Source of the DNA: Streptococcus mitis
GTDB lineage: Bacteria; Bacillota; Bacilli; Lactobacillales; Streptococcaceae
Length of the DNA stretch: 35,159 nt
Reading direction: 5' to 3'
Assembly: GCF_001074635.1 (NCBI RefSeq)
Contig: NZ_JUQO01000040.1
Coordinates: 1-35,159, forward strand
Below the pieces are notes generated by a model, which saw nothing but the letters and a program-made list of their open reading frames with translations, had not been told where the DNA came from and did no database searches. The position numbers and the translations under genes are program-made. Positions 23,973-31,496 of this stretch are shown here, in pieces. Position 1 is the stretch's first letter, and each line of letters begins with the position of its first letter.

Positions 23973-24642
23973 GCTTCAGTCCGTACCCTATCCCTTTCTT
24001 GGTCTCGATAAATCCTACCAAGCCCTGCTCTTCCAACTTTTTACGCAATCGAGCCACATTGACAGAGAGGGTATTATCATCAATGAAAAAGTCACTGTTC
24101 CAAAGTTCCCGCATCAGGTCGTCACGCGCTACAATATTGCCCGCATGCTCAAACAAAACGCGTAAAATCTGGAATTCATTCTTGGTCAAATTCAAGACTT
24201 GCCCTTGATAATGTAAATCCATTGATTTGGTATTGAGAATCACACCAGCATATTCCAGTAAACTCTCGTCACGCCCAAACTCATAGGAACGACGCAACAA
24301 GCCCTGAACCTTGGCTAAAAGAACCTGCTGGTCAAAAGGCTTGGTCACAAAGTCATCCGCCCCCATATTGATTGCCATGACAATATCCATAGCCTGGTCT
24401 CTCGAAGACAGAAACATGATGGGGACCTTGGAAATCTTGCGGATTTCCTGACACCAGTGATAACCATTAAACAAAGGCAGTCCAATATCCATGAGGACCA
24501 GATGAGGTTCCGACTGAACAAATAGACTCAAAACTTCCATAAAGTCTTCTACCAGTACCACTTCAAATCCCCATTCAGAGAGCATTTTTCCGACTTGTTG
24601 ACGAATAATTTGGTCATCTTCTACTAATAAAATCTTGTGCAT
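23965..24642 (-). CDS. OmpR-family response regulator, BceR-like
   Basis: A 225-aa regulator. The receiver domain is at 1-120 with acidic pocket E8-D9-D10, phosphoacceptor Asp52 in LMDIGLP and the conserved Lys in FVTKPFD near 102. A winged-helix DNA-binding domain follows (LTKNEFQILRVLFEHAG onward). The ATG at 24642 has AAGGAGG ahead; the earlier in-frame ATG at 24681 lies upstream of the -10. Partner of the overlapping kinase gene. Confidence 0.95.
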   Translation of the reverse strand: MHKILLVEDDQIIRQQVGKMLSEWGFEVVLVEDFMEVLSLFVQSEPHLVLMDIGLPLFNGYHWCQEIRKISKVPIMFLSSRDQAMDIVMAINMGADDFVTKPFDQQVLLAKVQGLLRRSYEFGRDESLLEYAGVILNTKSMDLHYQGQVLNLTKNEFQILRVLFEHAGNIVARDDLMRELWNSDFFIDDNTLSVNVARLRKKLEEQGLVGFIETKKGIGYGLKHA

Positions 24643-24661
24643 GCGCTCCTCCTTTTCTATT

Positions 24662-24670
24662 ATTATAACA
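24662..24670 (-). promoter_or_regulatory. Extended -10 promoter of the two-component operon
   Basis: Minus strand TGT-TATAAT, about 20 bp ahead of the response-regulator start. The -35 is weak, in line with regulated or modest expression. Confidence 0.65.
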
Positions 24671-24797
24671 GATTTTTCCATGCTCGAAGGTCTGAAACTG
24701 AATTTGAAATAGCTTGTTTTCAGCCAACAAAGTGAGGCAACCCTACTAGCTAATTTGAGGGAAATTTGATAAGATAAATAAAAAGAAAGGAGCTCTT

Positions 24798-25871
24798 ATG
24801 GCCAATATTTTTGACTATCTGAAAGATGTCGCACACGATTCCTTTTACGACCTTCCTTTGAATGAGTTAGACATTCTAGCCTTAACAGAAATCACCTACC
24901 TCTCCTTTGATAATTTGATCTCCACAACTCCTATGCGACTTTTAGACCTGGCACCTCAGGTTCCAAGGGAGCCAAACATGTTGACCAGCAAAAATCGCCT
25001 CCAGCTATTAGATGAACTAGCTCAACACAAACGCTTCAAAAATTGCAAACTCTCACATTTTATTAATGATATCGACCCTGAGCTGCAAAAACAATTTGCG
25101 GCTATGACCTACCGCCTCACTCTCGATACCTATCTGATTGTCTTTCGTGGGACTGATGACAGCATCATTGGTTGGAAGGAAGATTTCCACCTGACCTATA
25201 TGAAGGAAATTCCTGCTCAAAAGCACGCCCTTCGCTATTTAAAGAACTTTTTTGCCCAACATCCTAATCAAAAGATCATTCTGGCTGGGCATTCCAAGGG
25301 AGGAAATCTAGCCATCTATGCTGCTAGCCAAATTGAGCAAAGCTTGCAAAATCAAATCACAGCAGTTTATACCTTTGATGCTCCCGGTCTCCACAAAGAA
25401 CTGACACAAACCGAGAGCTATCAAAGGATAATGGATAAAACCAAGGTCTTCATTCCACAAGGTTCCATCATCGGTATGATGTTGGAAATTCCGGCCCACC
25501 AAATCATCGTGCACAGTAATGCCTTAGGTGGTATCGCCCAGCACGATACCTTTAGTTGGCAGATTGAGGACAAGCACTTCGTCCAACTGGATAAGACCAA
25601 CAGTGATAGCCAACAAGTTGACACAACCTTCAAGGAATGGGTGGCAACAGTCCCTGACGAGGAACTTCAGCTCTACTTCGACCTCTTCTTTGGCACTATT
25701 CTTGATGCTGGTATTAGCTCCATTAATGACCTGTCGTCCTTAAAGGCTATCGAACACATTCATCATCTCTTTGTCCAAGCTCAATCCCTCACTCCAGAAG
25801 AAAGGGAAACCATGGGACGCCTCACCCAGTTATTGATTGATACCCGTTACCAAGCATGGAAAAATAGATAA
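24798..25871 (+). CDS. Mbeg1-like (DUF2974) lipase-fold hydrolase
   Basis: A 357-aa cytoplasmic alpha/beta-hydrolase. The nucleophile elbow is GHSKGGNLA near residue 165, preceded by the oxyanion-type FRGTDDSIIGWKEDF near 117. The Mbeg1/DUF2974 family is often annotated as lipase-like; the substrate is unknown. The start has AAGGAG five bases upstream. It is divergent from the two-component genes and stands alone, followed by a bidirectional terminator. Confidence 0.85.
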   Translation: MANIFDYLKDVAHDSFYDLPLNELDILALTEITYLSFDNLISTTPMRLLDLAPQVPREPNMLTSKNRLQLLDELAQHKRFKNCKLSHFINDIDPELQKQFAAMTYRLTLDTYLIVFRGTDDSIIGWKEDFHLTYMKEIPAQKHALRYLKNFFAQHPNQKIILAGHSKGGNLAIYAASQIEQSLQNQITAVYTFDAPGLHKELTQTESYQRIMDKTKVFIPQGSIIGMMLEIPAHQIIVHSNALGGIAQHDTFSWQIEDKHFVQLDKTNSDSQQVDTTFKEWVATVPDEELQLYFDLFFGTILDAGISSINDLSSLKAIEHIHHLFVQAQSLTPEERETMGRLTQLLIDTRYQAWKNR

Positions 25872-25898
25872 TCTCTTGAAAATTAAATGTATACAAAA

Positions 25899-25946
25899 CA
25901 AAAGACCTAGAACACAGACTTTCATGTGCATTCTAAGTCTTTTTTA
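25899..25946. terminator. Bidirectional terminator between the hydrolase and YdcF genes
   Basis: AAAAGAC-C-TAGAA...TTCTA-A-GTCTTTT with an inner CACA/TGTG stem; T-rich on both flanks. Confidence 0.85.
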
Positions 25947-25957
25947 ATAAAATCTAA

Positions 25958-26977
25958 CTACCAAATAACCCCTTTATAGGCTAACAAAATGATAACTAAC
26001 AGCAGGACATACAAGGCAAGGAAGAGCCATTTCATCTTGACACAGAGCGCTACGTACTCCCGAATAAAAGCAGATGGTATGTAGTAGCCTGCCGTCCTAC
26101 ATCCGAGGCCATCTCCCTTCATATTTAACTTACGCGCATAGGTACTGGTACGAAAAACATGATAGTCATTTGTAACAAAGAGGAATTGAGGTTTGGCTAC
26201 CAGTTCCTCACCAAGTTCCTTAGAAAAGAGAAGGTTCTCGTAGGTAGTCCTTGATTGATCTTCCAGAATAATCGCATCTTGGGGAACATCTGTCTCTTCA
26301 AGAAGATAGTTTGTAATGGCCTGCGCTTCAGAAATCTTCTCATCTCCTCCTTGACCACCACTGGCAATGATTTTGATATGAGGATTCTTAGACTTGTGAT
26401 AAGCTTCCACTGCCTTATCAATTCTCCTCTTCAGCAAAGGTGTTACCTTTTCTCCGTCTAACAAACCTGCACCATGAATGATAATAAAATCATAATGCTT
26501 CTTCTTAGGAATAAAGAGATACAAGATAGAGTACAGAATAAAAGCCACAAAAGCAAAACCAAAAATAAAGTAAGAATAAGCAATAAATGCAAATAAAATA
26601 TTTAGAAAGTGATTGGTGTAAAATAATTCATGTCGTCCTCCCAATCGAAATGACATCAAAGCAAAAAATAGCAAAATGACTATTCCAAGGAGCATGGAGA
26701 GATAATTGGCCTTTGAACGTCCCTCTCGCTTCAACAAAATGACCCCATTATAGATTAAAAAGATACCACTCAGAAAAAGCAAAAAAGGAAGTAAAATAAA
26801 GGGAAATATAAAAAAAGCGAAATGAATCTTCTCATACCCATTTTGATAAAAAAGGTAGCCTAGATAAAAATAACTGGAAATGAGAGATAATAAAAATAAT
26901 ACTGGATTCCACAAACTTCTATTATCCTTCCAAAATGACACTATAAAGGCTAATACAATTCCTATAACGAGATACAT
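25958..26977 (-). CDS. YdcF/ElyC-family (DUF218) membrane protein
   Basis: A 339-aa protein. About five membrane helices in residues 1-150 precede the DUF218 domain: DFIIIHGAGLLDGEKVTPLLKRR near 166, IIASGGQGGDEKISEA near 205, DQSRTTYENL near 242 and TNDYHVFRT near 265. One more helix closes the C-terminus. The domain should lie outside the cell; relatives act in envelope processes. Alternative roles are open. The start has AAAGGAGG ahead; an extended -10 (TGA-TAAAAT) is at 27000-27008. Confidence 0.85.
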   Translation of the reverse strand: MYLVIGIVLAFIVSFWKDNRSLWNPVLFLLSLISSYFYLGYLFYQNGYEKIHFAFFIFPFILLPFLLFLSGIFLIYNGVILLKREGRSKANYLSMLLGIVILLFFALMSFRLGGRHELFYTNHFLNILFAFIAYSYFIFGFAFVAFILYSILYLFIPKKKHYDFIIIHGAGLLDGEKVTPLLKRRIDKAVEAYHKSKNPHIKIIASGGQGGDEKISEAQAITNYLLEETDVPQDAIILEDQSRTTYENLLFSKELGEELVAKPQFLFVTNDYHVFRTSTYARKLNMKGDGLGCRTAGYYIPSAFIREYVALCVKMKWLFLALYVLLLVIILLAYKGVIW

Positions 26978-27019
26978 TTCTTCCTCCTTTAATAACTACA
27001 TTTTATCATAATTATCTAA

Positions 27020-27047
27020 AGAGAAAAAGAGGGCATCTATCCCTCTT
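27020..27047 (-). terminator. Intrinsic terminator of the Rrf2 regulator gene
   Basis: Minus strand AAGAGGG, loop ATAGATG, CCCTCTT then TTT. The stop codon lies at the edge of the 5' arm. Confidence 0.8.
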
Positions 27048-27483
27048 AATCCTTCATCTGACTCTCTGCATCAGCCACGACCTGTTCTAAACTGGTCTGC
27101 CCAAGTTCAGCCTCCATAGCCAGCTGAATTCTCTCCAATTTTTGATCCAAAACCTCATGAATATGAGCTCCAACTGGGCAATTTGGATTTGGATTGTCAT
27201 GAAAATTGAAGAGTTGACCAGTCTTTCCAAGACACTCAACCGCTTGATAAACATCTAATAGACTAATATCCTTGAGATCCTTGACAATCTCTGTTCCCCC
27301 TGTTCCGCGCGCTACTGAAATCAGCTCTGCCTTCTTCAACTGAGACAAGGTCTTTCTGATAATGACAGGATTGACCCCAACACTAGCAGCCAGAAAATCA
27401 CTGGTCACCTTGCTTTCCTTCCCCTCGAGGGCAATAATTATCAGCATATGAGTCGCAATGGTAAATCTACTTGGAATTTGCAT
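27046..27483 (-). CDS. Rrf2-family transcriptional regulator
   Basis: A 145-aa regulator with an N-terminal winged helix (SRFTIATHMLIIIALEG, then SVGVNPVIIRKTLSQLKKAEL as recognition region and RGTGGTEIVKDL as wing). Only two cysteines follow (VECLG near 75 and NPNCPVG near 91), so the three-cysteine Fe-S site of IscR/NsrR is not complete; it is closer to the YwnA type. The start has AAGGAG six bases upstream. The promoter overlaps the end of the upstream phosphoesterase gene. Confidence 0.9.
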   Translation of the reverse strand: MQIPSRFTIATHMLIIIALEGKESKVTSDFLAASVGVNPVIIRKTLSQLKKAELISVARGTGGTEIVKDLKDISLLDVYQAVECLGKTGQLFNFHDNPNPNCPVGAHIHEVLDQKLERIQLAMEAELGQTSLEQVVADAESQMKD

Positions 27484-27534
27484 CCTCTTCTCCTTTTTAC
27501 GAGGCTAGCCTGCCTCTACTCTTCTTTTTCTTTT

Positions 27535-27562
27535 ATTATACCCTTTTTAGTTGTAATGTCAA
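27535..27562 (-). promoter_or_regulatory. Consensus promoter of the Rrf2 gene
   Basis: Minus strand TTGACA (27557-27562), 16 bp, TATAAT (27535-27540): both hexamers perfect. The sequence GTAACG-ATTGA-CATTAC overlapping the -35 is a weak dyad and possible autoregulatory site. Confidence 0.85.
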
Positions 27563-28401
27563 TCGTTACCACTTTTCAACCAAGCATCTAATTCCCTATC
27601 ATAACCCTCTTTCTGGGCTAATTCTCTCAGAAATTCCTGATGATGAGTATGGTGGATACCATTGACCAGACTTTCATAGTAAACCTCAAAATAGGGAAGT
27701 TTAAGATCTTTAGCCAGCTGCAATTCAGCTGCCACATCGTAGTCTACCCGTCGGAAGTCCATATCTACCAAGCCCTTGTCATCAAACTCTAAAATCATAT
27801 ACTGGGCTCGCAAGTCCTTCCGCAACTGGGCATCTAGAAAGAAAGGCTGGCCAATTGAACCCGGATTGACAATCAATTGCCCACCAGTCCCGTAACGAAG
27901 CAACTGCTGGTGAATATGACCATAAACAGCAATATCACAAGGCGGATTGGTCACCAAGCGGTCAAAATCCTCTTGCGATCCAGTATGAATCAACTCTCTC
28001 CCCCAGTTCTTATCAGGCAGATGGTGGCTAATCCCCACCGTCAAATCCCCAAACTGACGATGAATCTGGAGTGGTTGATTGTGGAGCAGTTCAATTTCTT
28101 CTAGGGAAATTTCCTCTAAAACATACTGGCACTGGCGCAAGAGATAACGTTGACTAGGACGAGTACTATCTAGTTCCTTGCGGACACCATGCCACAGACT
28201 ATCTTCCCAGTTTCCCAAAACTCTAGCTGTAATCGGTAGTTGAGCCAACAAGTCCAAAATCCTTCTACGCCCTGTCCCTGGCATGAGAATATCTCCCAGA
28301 AGCCAGTATTCATCCACTCCTAGCTGCCGAGTATCTGCCAAAACAGCCTCCAAGGCTGTAGTATTTCCATGAATATCTGAAAGAAGAGCTATTTTTGTCA
28401 T
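27559..28401 (-). CDS. Calcineurin-like metallophosphoesterase (YfcE/ApaH-related)
   Basis: A 280-aa phosphoesterase. The dimetal motifs are in order: SDIHGN near residue 9, LGDILMPG near 36, GNWED near 64, SHH near 127 and YGHIHQ near 160. The substrate is unknown. Start: of two close ATGs, the one at 28401 has AGGAG with six bases spacing, while 28407 is too close to the site. It is divergent from psaR, with a palindrome between their promoters. Confidence 0.9.
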   Translation of the reverse strand: MTKIALLSDIHGNTTALEAVLADTRQLGVDEYWLLGDILMPGTGRRRILDLLAQLPITARVLGNWEDSLWHGVRKELDSTRPSQRYLLRQCQYVLEEISLEEIELLHNQPLQIHRQFGDLTVGISHHLPDKNWGRELIHTGSQEDFDRLVTNPPCDIAVYGHIHQQLLRYGTGGQLIVNPGSIGQPFFLDAQLRKDLRAQYMILEFDDKGLVDMDFRRVDYDVAAELQLAKDLKLPYFEVYYESLVNGIHHTHHQEFLRELAQKEGYDRELDAWLKSGND

Positions 28402-28431
28402 ATTCATCTCCTCGTTTTTTCTCTTGCAATA

Positions 28432-28483
28432 AGTATAACATAAAAAGTCACAGCTAGAGAAATCTAGCTTTTTTTGATATACT
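28432..28483. promoter_or_regulatory. Divergent promoters of phosphoesterase and psaR sharing a central palindrome
   Basis: The minus-strand -10 TATACT is at 28432-28437 (with TG extension), the plus-strand -10 TATACT at 28478-28483. Between them is AGCTAGA-GAAA-TCTAGCT (28452-28469), a 7-bp perfect stem followed on the plus strand by seven T. It covers both -35 regions and could be an operator; it also has terminator shape, but no plus-strand gene lies upstream. Confidence 0.55.
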
Positions 28484-28512
28484 AGATAAAGATATTAGAC
28501 AAGAGGAAACGA

Positions 28513-29163
28513 ATGACCCCGAATAAAGAAGATTATCTAAAATGTATTTATGAAATTGGCACATACCTGCATAAGATTACCAACAAGGAAATTGCGGCTC
28601 GCATGCAAGTCTCTCCCCCTGCCGTAACTGAAATGATTAAACGGATGAAGAGCGAAAATCTCATCCTCAAGGACAAGGAATGTGGCTATCTACTGACTGA
28701 CCTTGGACTTAAACTGGTCTCTGAACTCTACCGTAAACACCGCTTGATTGAAGTTTTTCTAGTTCATCATTTAGACTATACGAGTGACCAGATTCACGAG
28801 GAAGCTGAGGTATTGGAACATACTGTATCGGACCTCTTCGTGGAAAGACTAGAAAAATTACTTGGATTCCCCAAAACTTGCCCTCACGGAGGAACTATTC
28901 CTGCCAAGGGAGAACTCCTGGTTGAAATCAATAACCTGCCACTAGCTGATATCAAGGAAGCTGGCGCCTACCGCCTGACTCGGGTGCACGATAGTTTTGA
29001 CATTCTCCATTATTTGGATAAGCACTCACTTCACATCGGTGACTGTCTCCAAGTCCAGCAGTTTGATGGCTTCAGCAATACCTTCACTATCCTCAGTAAA
29101 AATGAGGATTTACAAGTAAGTATGGACATTGCCAAACAACTCTACGTCGAGAAAATCGACTAA
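28513..29163 (+). CDS. psaR: Manganese-dependent DtxR/MntR-family repressor
   Basis: A 216-aa regulator: winged helix at 1-75 (TNKEIAARMQVSPPAVTEMIKRM recognition region), dimerisation and metal-binding domain at about 75-140 with KHRLIEVFLVHHL, HEEAEVLEHTVS and CPHGG ligands, and a C-terminal FeoA/SH3-like domain. In pneumococcus this protein represses psaBCA and other genes in response to Mn, with Zn interfering. The chromosomal neighbourhood matches psaR. RBS is AGAGGAAA. The terminator after it is unusual. Confidence 0.93.
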   Translation: MTPNKEDYLKCIYEIGTYLHKITNKEIAARMQVSPPAVTEMIKRMKSENLILKDKECGYLLTDLGLKLVSELYRKHRLIEVFLVHHLDYTSDQIHEEAEVLEHTVSDLFVERLEKLLGFPKTCPHGGTIPAKGELLVEINNLPLADIKEAGAYRLTRVHDSFDILHYLDKHSLHIGDCLQVQQFDGFSNTFTILSKNEDLQVSMDIAKQLYVEKID

Positions 29164-29181
29164 TTTCTCAAGTACCCAACC

Positions 29182-29247
29182 AACCCTGAAAGTTTTATTT
29201 TCAGGGTTTTATTTTCAGGGTTTTATTTTCAGGGTTTTATTTTTATT
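29182..29247 (+). terminator. psaR terminator with tandemly repeated 3' arm
   Basis: AACCCTGAAA (29182-29191) pairs with TTTCAGGGTT (29199-29208). The 14-base unit TTTTATTTTCAGGG is present three times in tandem (29193-29234) plus a partial copy, so the 5' arm can pair with any of three 3' arms, each followed by a T-rich stretch. Confidence 0.85.
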
Positions 29248-29249
29248 AT

Positions 29250-29278
29250 TTGATTTTGCTTTCATTTAGTTGTAGAAT
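29250..29278 (+). promoter_or_regulatory. Promoter of the PnuC-like gene
   Basis: -35 TTGATT (29250-29255), 17 bp, -10 TAGAAT (29273-29278). Confidence 0.7.
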
Positions 29279-29310
29279 GTTTGTAAAAAACAAGAAAGAT
29301 AGTTTAACAT

Positions 29311-30021
29311 ATGAAGAAATCACTAAAAATTTTTGCTACATCTAAATGGTTTGACCTCTTTGGAGTTGCTCTGGTCGTTGGGATTGCAATTGCATCTGGT
29401 TACCTCAACTCACGCCTCGATAAATTTGTAGACTGGGGACCATGGACAGCTCTTGTTCCCTTTGGATTAATTTCCGTAATCAATGTTGGGATTTCCATGT
29501 TATCCACTCGTTTCACGGGAAAATTAAGCAAATGGGGAAATTACTTTGGTATTGTTAATACCATTTTGTCCGGTGCTATTGATTATATCCTTGGAAATAA
29601 GGCGGCCATCATTACTTATCCCGTCACCTTCCTCATTTATACCTTTGCTATTAAGAAATGGGAAGCTTCGCAAGAAGGCAGACCCAACCAAATGAGCCAA
29701 AAACAGGTAAAATTGGCGGCCATGATCATTTCCATCATCGCCTTCCTCTTTGCCTTTGTGACAAACTATATCGGCTATGGAGGAAAGATGAATCTCCTTG
29801 CCTACGTAACAACTATTGCCTTTGCACTGTCCCTCATTGCCAATGCTTTTAACGCATTGAAACTAACAACTCAGTGGGGCTTTTGGTTGATTTACAATTT
29901 TGTTCAGCTTACAAAAGCTGGTATTCAAGGAAATTTTGCCAATACCGGAAAATACATCTTTTATATCCTCAATGCAATCGGAGCTTTATTTGTCTGGAAT
30001 GATGAAGAGGTGGAACAATAA
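29311..30021 (+). CDS. PnuC-like membrane transporter (tentative)
   Basis: A 236-aa protein with seven to eight membrane helices. The C-terminal segment QWGFWLIYNFVQLTKAGIQ resembles the PnuC substrate-site region (aromatic residues plus Asn/Gln), and size and helix number fit vitamin-B3 uptake carriers. If right, it would import nicotinamide riboside for NAD synthesis. No nadR-type partner is nearby. The ribosome binding site is weak (GAAAG about 12 bases upstream). The call rests on pattern only. Confidence 0.6.
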   Translation: MKKSLKIFATSKWFDLFGVALVVGIAIASGYLNSRLDKFVDWGPWTALVPFGLISVINVGISMLSTRFTGKLSKWGNYFGIVNTILSGAIDYILGNKAAIITYPVTFLIYTFAIKKWEASQEGRPNQMSQKQVKLAAMIISIIAFLFAFVTNYIGYGGKMNLLAYVTTIAFALSLIANAFNALKLTTQWGFWLIYNFVQLTKAGIQGNFANTGKYIFYILNAIGALFVWNDEEVEQ

Positions 30022-30081
30022 GAGGGAAATCAAATAAAGAAATCTAACAGAATCTCCTTACTAAAATTTTTATCATTTTAG

Positions 30082-30110
30082 TTGTAACTCCCATTGGTTT
30101 GGAGTAGAAT
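30082..30110 (+). promoter_or_regulatory. Promoter of the paired membrane protein genes
   Basis: -35 TTGTAA (30082-30087), 17 bp, -10 TAGAAT (30105-30110). Confidence 0.75.
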
Positions 30111-30139
30111 GAAGATAGATAAAAGAGGGAGGTCTTGTC

Positions 30140-30553
30140 ATGAAAAAACTCTTTAAAATCCATTTTACAGCAATTGCAATCATTGATTTGCTACTATTTG
30201 CATTTTTTATCACTAGACCCGAGACAGCTTTAGAATGGCTCTTGCTCTCTGGTTTTATTTTCCTCCTTGCTCAAGGACTCCTGCTATTTCGCTTGGTTGT
30301 CCAACTCAAACATCAATTCGCTGAGATTTATCCTCAGATGAACAAAAAAATTCGCCTTTACTATTTAGAGATTCTCTCCGCCGACCTACTATTATTTGTC
30401 TTTTTAGCCATCACTGGCCCTCAACATTTTTACTCTCTTACTCCAGTCTTTACTTCCTGTCATTCTACTTTTTATTATATGACAGCTGACCACCTAAGAG
30501 AAAACTATCTAGACTTTTACAACAAACATATCTCTTTGTGGGAATGTCTCTAA
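30140..30553 (+). CDS. Small membrane protein, first of a paralogous pair
   Basis: A 137-aa protein with about four membrane helices (around 8-24, 32-52, 75-92, 96-112), a basic loop at 55-72 and a polar end HISLWECL. It is not recognised as a named family. The next gene has exactly the same length, the same helix plan and matching ends (QISFWSIL), so they are diverged tandem duplicates and may form a heteromer. RBS GGGAGG. Function unknown. Confidence 0.75.
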   Translation: MKKLFKIHFTAIAIIDLLLFAFFITRPETALEWLLLSGFIFLLAQGLLLFRLVVQLKHQFAEIYPQMNKKIRLYYLEILSADLLLFVFLAITGPQHFYSLTPVFTSCHSTFYYMTADHLRENYLDFYNKHISLWECL

Positions 30554-30571
30554 GGAAAAGGAGGTCTTAGC

Positions 30572-30985
30572 ATGAAAAAAATCATCTACACCAAGACCAT
30601 TGAGCTCCTTGTCATTGATGGAATTATGCTGGCATTTTTGACATTTAAAGAGAGACTTACTTGGGATTGGATGTTAATTTATAGCGGTTGGCTCATTTTC
30701 TTTCATCCTGTGCTATTGACCTATCTTTCTAACCAGCTTTGTGACCACTTTAGTCAACTCTATTCCCAGATTAGACCAAAATTCTGGCGTTTTGCCTTAC
30801 AAATCCTCCTATGGGATAGTCTGATGATTCTCTCCTTGATCTTTTTAAGCGGTATTCCACTTTTTCTTCAGGGCACTCTCCTCATCCTAGGCCATCTCAT
30901 CCCTTCCTATCGCACTTGCCAAATCTTAAAACAAGATTTCCCCAAGGCCTATCAGGAACAGATTTCATTTTGGAGTATTTTGTGA
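30572..30985 (+). CDS. Small membrane protein, second of a paralogous pair
   Basis: A 137-aa protein with about four membrane helices. It shares the plan of the preceding gene: MKK.. start, a WxWxLI/LEWLLL-type second helix, a (N/K)QL..(H/D)(H/Q)F..(L/I)Y.Q(I/M) loop and an SFWSIL end. It lies 18 bp downstream with RBS AAAAGGAGG in the same operon. Function unknown. Confidence 0.75.
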   Translation: MKKIIYTKTIELLVIDGIMLAFLTFKERLTWDWMLIYSGWLIFFHPVLLTYLSNQLCDHFSQLYSQIRPKFWRFALQILLWDSLMILSLIFLSGIPLFLQGTLLILGHLIPSYRTCQILKQDFPKAYQEQISFWSIL

Positions 30986-30997
30986 TAGATGAGAAAA

Positions 30998-31018
30998 ACC
31001 AAGCTGACTGGGCTTGGT
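30998..31018. terminator. Bidirectional terminator between membrane protein pair and dtd
   Basis: ACCAAGC / GCTTGGT 7-bp stem with 7-base loop; TTTTT on the minus-strand side and a weaker T run on the plus side. Confidence 0.8.
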
Positions 31019-31023
31019 CTTTC

Positions 31024-31467
31024 TTATCTATTTTTAGTATCAAGGATAATGGTGACTGGTCCGTCATTGACCAGCTCAACCTGCATATCCGATCCAAAGA
31101 TCCCTGTCTGAACGGGCACTTCCTGCGCTAATTTTTGATTGAAAGCGTCATAAAAATCTGATGCCATATCAGGCTTGGCTGCGCCTGTAAAGGCTGGACG
31201 ATTGCCTTTCTTAGTATCCGCAAAGAGGGTAAACTGAGAAATAGAGAGGATTTCTCCTTCAATATCTTTGACAGACAGATTCATCTTTCCTTCTGCGTCT
31301 GAAAAAATCCGCATGTTGACCAGTTTTCTCACAGCATAGTCCAAATCTTCCTCTTGGTCCTCTGGTCCAACACCAACCAGCAATAAGAGCCCCTGATTGA
31401 TTTTTCCCTGAACCTGACCTTCAATACTGACTTGGGCTTCTTTAACCCGTTGGATAATGATTTTCAT
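31024..31467 (-). CDS. dtd: D-aminoacyl-tRNA deacylase
   Basis: A 147-aa homodimeric enzyme that removes D-amino acids (and Gly mischarged on tRNA-Ala) from tRNA. The signature [17 protein letters not shown] is at about 77-93, and the cross-subunit motif NDGPVT is near 135. Start has AAAGG ahead. It lies 29 bp after relA, an arrangement common in Firmicutes. Confidence 0.97.
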   Translation of the reverse strand: MKIIIQRVKEAQVSIEGQVQGKINQGLLLLVGVGPEDQEEDLDYAVRKLVNMRIFSDAEGKMNLSVKDIEGEILSISQFTLFADTKKGNRPAFTGAAKPDMASDFYDAFNQKLAQEVPVQTGIFGSDMQVELVNDGPVTIILDTKNR

Positions 31468-31496
31468 AATAGCCTTTCTAGTAAGAACTCAGACCA

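Noticed and set aside
28452..28475. Plus-strand terminator upstream of psaR
   Set aside because: It has terminator shape, but no plus-strand gene precedes it within 2.5 kb; treated as a possible operator instead.
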